This document shows, one piece after another, positions 6,202-7,743 of a stretch of 7,743 bases of DNA (positions within the stretch are counted from its first letter, which is position 1; each line of letters begins with the position of its first letter). The notes below the pieces were generated by a model, which had not been told where the DNA came from, did no database searches, and worked only from the letters and a program-made list of their open reading frames with translations. Both the position numbers and the translations under genes were made by a program. Origin of the DNA: an uncultured Collinsella sp. (lineage in GTDB: Bacteria; Actinomycetota; Coriobacteriia; Coriobacteriales; Coriobacteriaceae); assembly GCA_900546455.1 (NCBI GenBank), contig URCS01000080.1, positions 1 through 7,743 on the forward strand, read 5' to 3'.

Positions 6202-6230
6202 ATAGTACTCAAGGTTTCCGCGCGATGCAA
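6202..6230 (-). promoter_or_regulatory. Candidate ridA promoter
   Basis: On the minus strand TTGCAT (6230-6225) and TACTAT (6207-6202) are separated by 17 nt. The -35 is weak (3/6) and the -10 fair (4/6). A start near 6195 would place the leader hairpin at the very 5' end of the mRNA. Confidence 0.35.
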
Positions 6231-6311
6231 GATTATTATCACGTTGCGAGAATATTTTATCGCCCAACGGTGCCTGTCGGCCGCTGAACGGCACGACCGG
6301 ACAGTGAAGCT

Positions 6312-6333
6312 CAAAATGATCCGTTTTCCTCCG
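6312..6333 (-). repeat. Interspersed repeat, copy B (inverted relative to copy A)
   Basis: The minus strand reads CGGAGGAAAACGG then ATCATTTTG, copy A minus one T. Together, A and B flank ridA as facing inverted repeats about 660 nt apart. Confidence 0.85.
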
Positions 6334-6363
6334 CCACCTATGGATCACCTAATCCGATGGGAA

Positions 6364-6386
6364 CGAAGGGAAACGGATCATTTTTG
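6364..6386 (+). repeat. Interspersed repeat, copy C (same orientation as copy A)
   Basis: CGAAGGGAAACGG followed by ATCATTTTTG, differing from copy A at two positions near its left end and identical through AAACGGATCATTTTTG. It lies 30 nt to the right of copy B and pairs with it. Confidence 0.8.
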
Positions 6387-6452
6387 CTGCAAGGGCTGCT
6401 GAAGACTTTATCCTGCTTGGAGCACGGGCGTCGCCCGCCGCGACGGCACCAC

Positions 6453-6458
6453 TATACT
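6453..6458 (+). promoter_or_regulatory. Candidate -10 box of the U32-family gene
   Basis: TATACT matches the sigma-70 -10 consensus at five of six bases and lies 32 nt before the ATG. No good -35 is found 16-18 nt upstream. The box overlaps a small dyad ATACT-TTTG-AGTAT (6454-6467). Confidence 0.4.
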
Positions 6459-6490
6459 TTTGAGTATCTGAGCATTTTGAAAGGCAGGAT

Positions 6491-7743
6491 ATGACCGCAA
6501 CCGCCAGTAGAACCACCAACCGCAGACCCGAGCTCTTGGCACCCGCCGGAGGCCCGGAGCCCTTTGCCGCCGCGCTTGCTGCCGGGGCAGACGCCATCTA
6601 CTGCGGCATGGGCAGCTTCAACGCCCGTCGCAAGGCCACCAACTTTACCGACGAGGCCTTTGAGCAAGCCTGCCGAGCCGCACATCTAGCCGGGTCGCGC
6701 GTCTACGTCACGGTCAACATCGTCATCAAGCAGTCCGAGATGGGCGATGCGCTGCAACTCATCCATCGCTGCTCCACGCTGGGCGCCGATGCCTTCATCA
6801 TCCAGGACTGGGGCCTGTTCTTTGAGGTCAAGCGCACGATGCCCGGCATCGAGACGCACATCTCAACCCAAGCAAACATCCACGACGACCGCGGAACCCT
6901 TTGGTGCCGCGAGCAGGGCGCCGACCGTGTGACCCTCTCGCGCGAGCTTTCCATCGACGAGATTGCCGCCATTCATGATGCCGCGCCCGATGTGGACCTT
7001 GAGGTCTTTAGCCATGGTGCCATCTGCTTTTGCTACTCGGGCCTGTGCCTGCTTTCGAGCTTTGCCATGGCGGGACGATCGGCCAACCGTGGCATGTGCG
7101 CCCAGCCCTGCCGCCTGCCCTACGAACTGATCGACGAAAACGGTCGCGCGCTCTCCCCCGCCGGCCGCGAGCGTGCGCTATGCCCGCGTGACACCAACAC
7201 TTCACAGCTTGTTCGCCGTCTGTATGACGCCGGCGCCGCGTCGCTCAAGCTCGAGGGCCGCATGAAGGCGCCCGATTACGTGTACTCCATCGTTGATGTG
7301 TATCGTCACGAAATTGACGACATGCTATCCGGAGCCACCGTTGCCAAGGACGAGGAAGCCGCCCGCCAGCGCCAGCTCAAGCGCTGCTTCAACCGCGACT
7401 TTACGCACGCCTATCAGGACGGCACCTCGGGCGACGAAATGATGAGCTATGAGCGTTCCAACAATCGCGGCCAGATCGTGGGCACGGTGCTGGGCAGCCG
7501 TCTGGCCAACCGCGATGTGCGCGGCCTCAAGCCCGACGACCGCCGTCGCCGCGCCGCCATCGCCCGCATTGAGCTGTTTGAGCCCGTGGGCAAGGGCGAC
7601 CTGCTGGAGCTTCGCCACGATAACGAGTTTGACCAGTTCCTGACCACTATTGCCGCCGATGATGCCGCCGCCGGCGATGTTATCGAGTGCCGCGTGCCCC
7701 GCAGCATGCCCGAGGGCTGCCGCGTCCGCGTGATTCGCAGTCA
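6491..7743 (+). CDS. U32-family (RlhA/TrhP-like) [4Fe-4S] RNA-hydroxylation protein, 3' end beyond window
   Basis: The first 417 residues are visible. Residues 13-280 form the U32 catalytic barrel, opening with ELLAPAGGPEPFAAALAAGADAIYCG. The U32 signature is exact: EVFSHGAICFCYSGLCLLS (171-189), followed by NRGMCAQPCRLPYEL (199-213) and SLKLEGRMKAPDYVY (251-265). After about residue 290 starts the collagenase/U32 linker-type domain of the longer, RlhA-like members (about 650 or more residues). Characterised relatives are not proteases: RlhA and TrhP hydroxylate rRNA or tRNA pyrimidines using a Cys-ligated [4Fe-4S] cluster and a prephenate-linked route. Cluster-ligand candidates here are Cys179, Cys186, Cys203 and a fourth Cys, perhaps Cys231. 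The start at 6491 has AAAGG 6 nt upstream. It is divergent from ridA, and no functional link to the purine genes is evident. Databases commonly label such proteins peptidase U32. Confidence 0.9.
   Translation, partial: MTATASRTTNRRPELLAPAGGPEPFAAALAAGADAIYCGMGSFNARRKATNFTDEAFEQACRAAHLAGSRVYVTVNIVIKQSEMGDALQLIHRCSTLGADAFIIQDWGLFFEVKRTMPGIETHISTQANIHDDRGTLWCREQGADRVTLSRELSIDEIAAIHDAAPDVDLEVFSHGAICFCYSGLCLLSSFAMAGRSANRGMCAQPCRLPYELIDENGRALSPAGRERALCPRDTNTSQLVRRLYDAGAASLKLEGRMKAPDYVYSIVDVYRHEIDDMLSGATVAKDEEAARQRQLKRCFNRDFTHAYQDGTSGDEMMSYERSNNRGQIVGTVLGSRLANRDVRGLKPDDRRRRAAIARIELFEPVGKGDLLELRHDNEFDQFLTTIAADDAAAGDVIECRVPRSMPEGCRVRVIRS

Larger units (their letters stand above)
6312..6386 (+). other. 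75-nt hairpin formed by repeat copies B and C
   Basis: Arms 6312-6330 and 6367-6386 pair over about 19 positions with one bulged T and one wobble. An inner GGAT/ATCC stem (6342-6345 and 6352-6355) could cap it. It sits upstream of the U32 promoter-like sequence. The T-run in the right arm is weak, so it may or may not terminate transcription. Confidence 0.65.
6113..6490. other. Divergent intergenic region between ridA and U32 gene
   Basis: This 378-nt non-coding region holds the ridA leader hairpin (6145-6192), a candidate ridA promoter (6202-6230), an AT-rich patch (6231-6262), the inverted repeat pair (6312-6386), small GC hairpins around 6425-6445 (CGGGC/GCCCG, or alternatively CGTCGC/GCGACG) and a -10 box for the U32 gene at 6453. 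No convincing small gene was found. Confidence 0.65.

Noticed and set aside
6109..6348. Small minus-strand open frames upstream of ridA
   Set aside because: They overlap the ridA leader, promoter-like sequence and repeat copy B, lack ribosome sites and have no coding character.
6453..6467. ATACT-TTTG-AGTAT dyad as an operator
   Set aside because: Five-base arms overlapping a -10 box are easily produced by chance; kept only as a note on the promoter.

Overview
The window reads like chromosome from a high-GC gut actinobacterium of the class Coriobacteriia (Collinsella/Olsenella-like). This is inferred from the GC-rich coding style, the protein flavour and the gene set; no rRNA or other phylogenetic marker is present to prove it. 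Five genes plus the start of a sixth fill most of the sequence.

Left part (1-4601, all on the minus strand, transcribed right to left). A nucleobase:cation symporter-2 (NCS2) purine permease is followed by the SsnA amidohydrolase and then the first half of YgfK, an iron-sulfur/flavin oxidoreductase subunit that runs off the window. ssnA and ygfK are hallmark genes of the anaerobic purine (xanthine/urate) degradation cluster that accompanies selenium-dependent molybdenum hydroxylases in gut bacteria and E. coli. The permease would import the purine, SsnA would act as a deaminase-type or ring-opening amidohydrolase, and YgfK would handle electrons. The xanthine dehydrogenase-like hydroxylase, carbamoyltransferase-like and ammonia-lyase partners are expected beyond position 1 but are not visible. 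The spacers inside this presumed operon are long (196 and 149 nt). Each carries a strong hairpin just after the upstream stop codon; the two share an 8-nt loop core and covarying stems.

Middle (4602-5704). An AT-rich 352-nt divergent region holds a promoter-like sequence for the permease operon with a Fur-box-like sequence inside it. It separates the operon from a plus-strand YheO/DauR-type PAS-HTH regulator, the natural candidate regulator. A strong bidirectional terminator follows that gene.

Right part (5705-7743). ridA (minus strand) encodes the enamine/imine deaminase. It is bracketed by inverted copies of a ~22-nt repeat. A third copy pairs with the right-hand one to form a ~75-nt hairpin. 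The ridA leader carries its own long hairpin, whose one non-Watson-Crick pair is tolerated only in the ridA-sense RNA. The window ends in the first 417 codons of a U32-family protein (RlhA/TrhP-like [4Fe-4S] RNA hydroxylation family) on the plus strand.

No tRNA, rRNA, CRISPR array, transposase or phage gene was seen.
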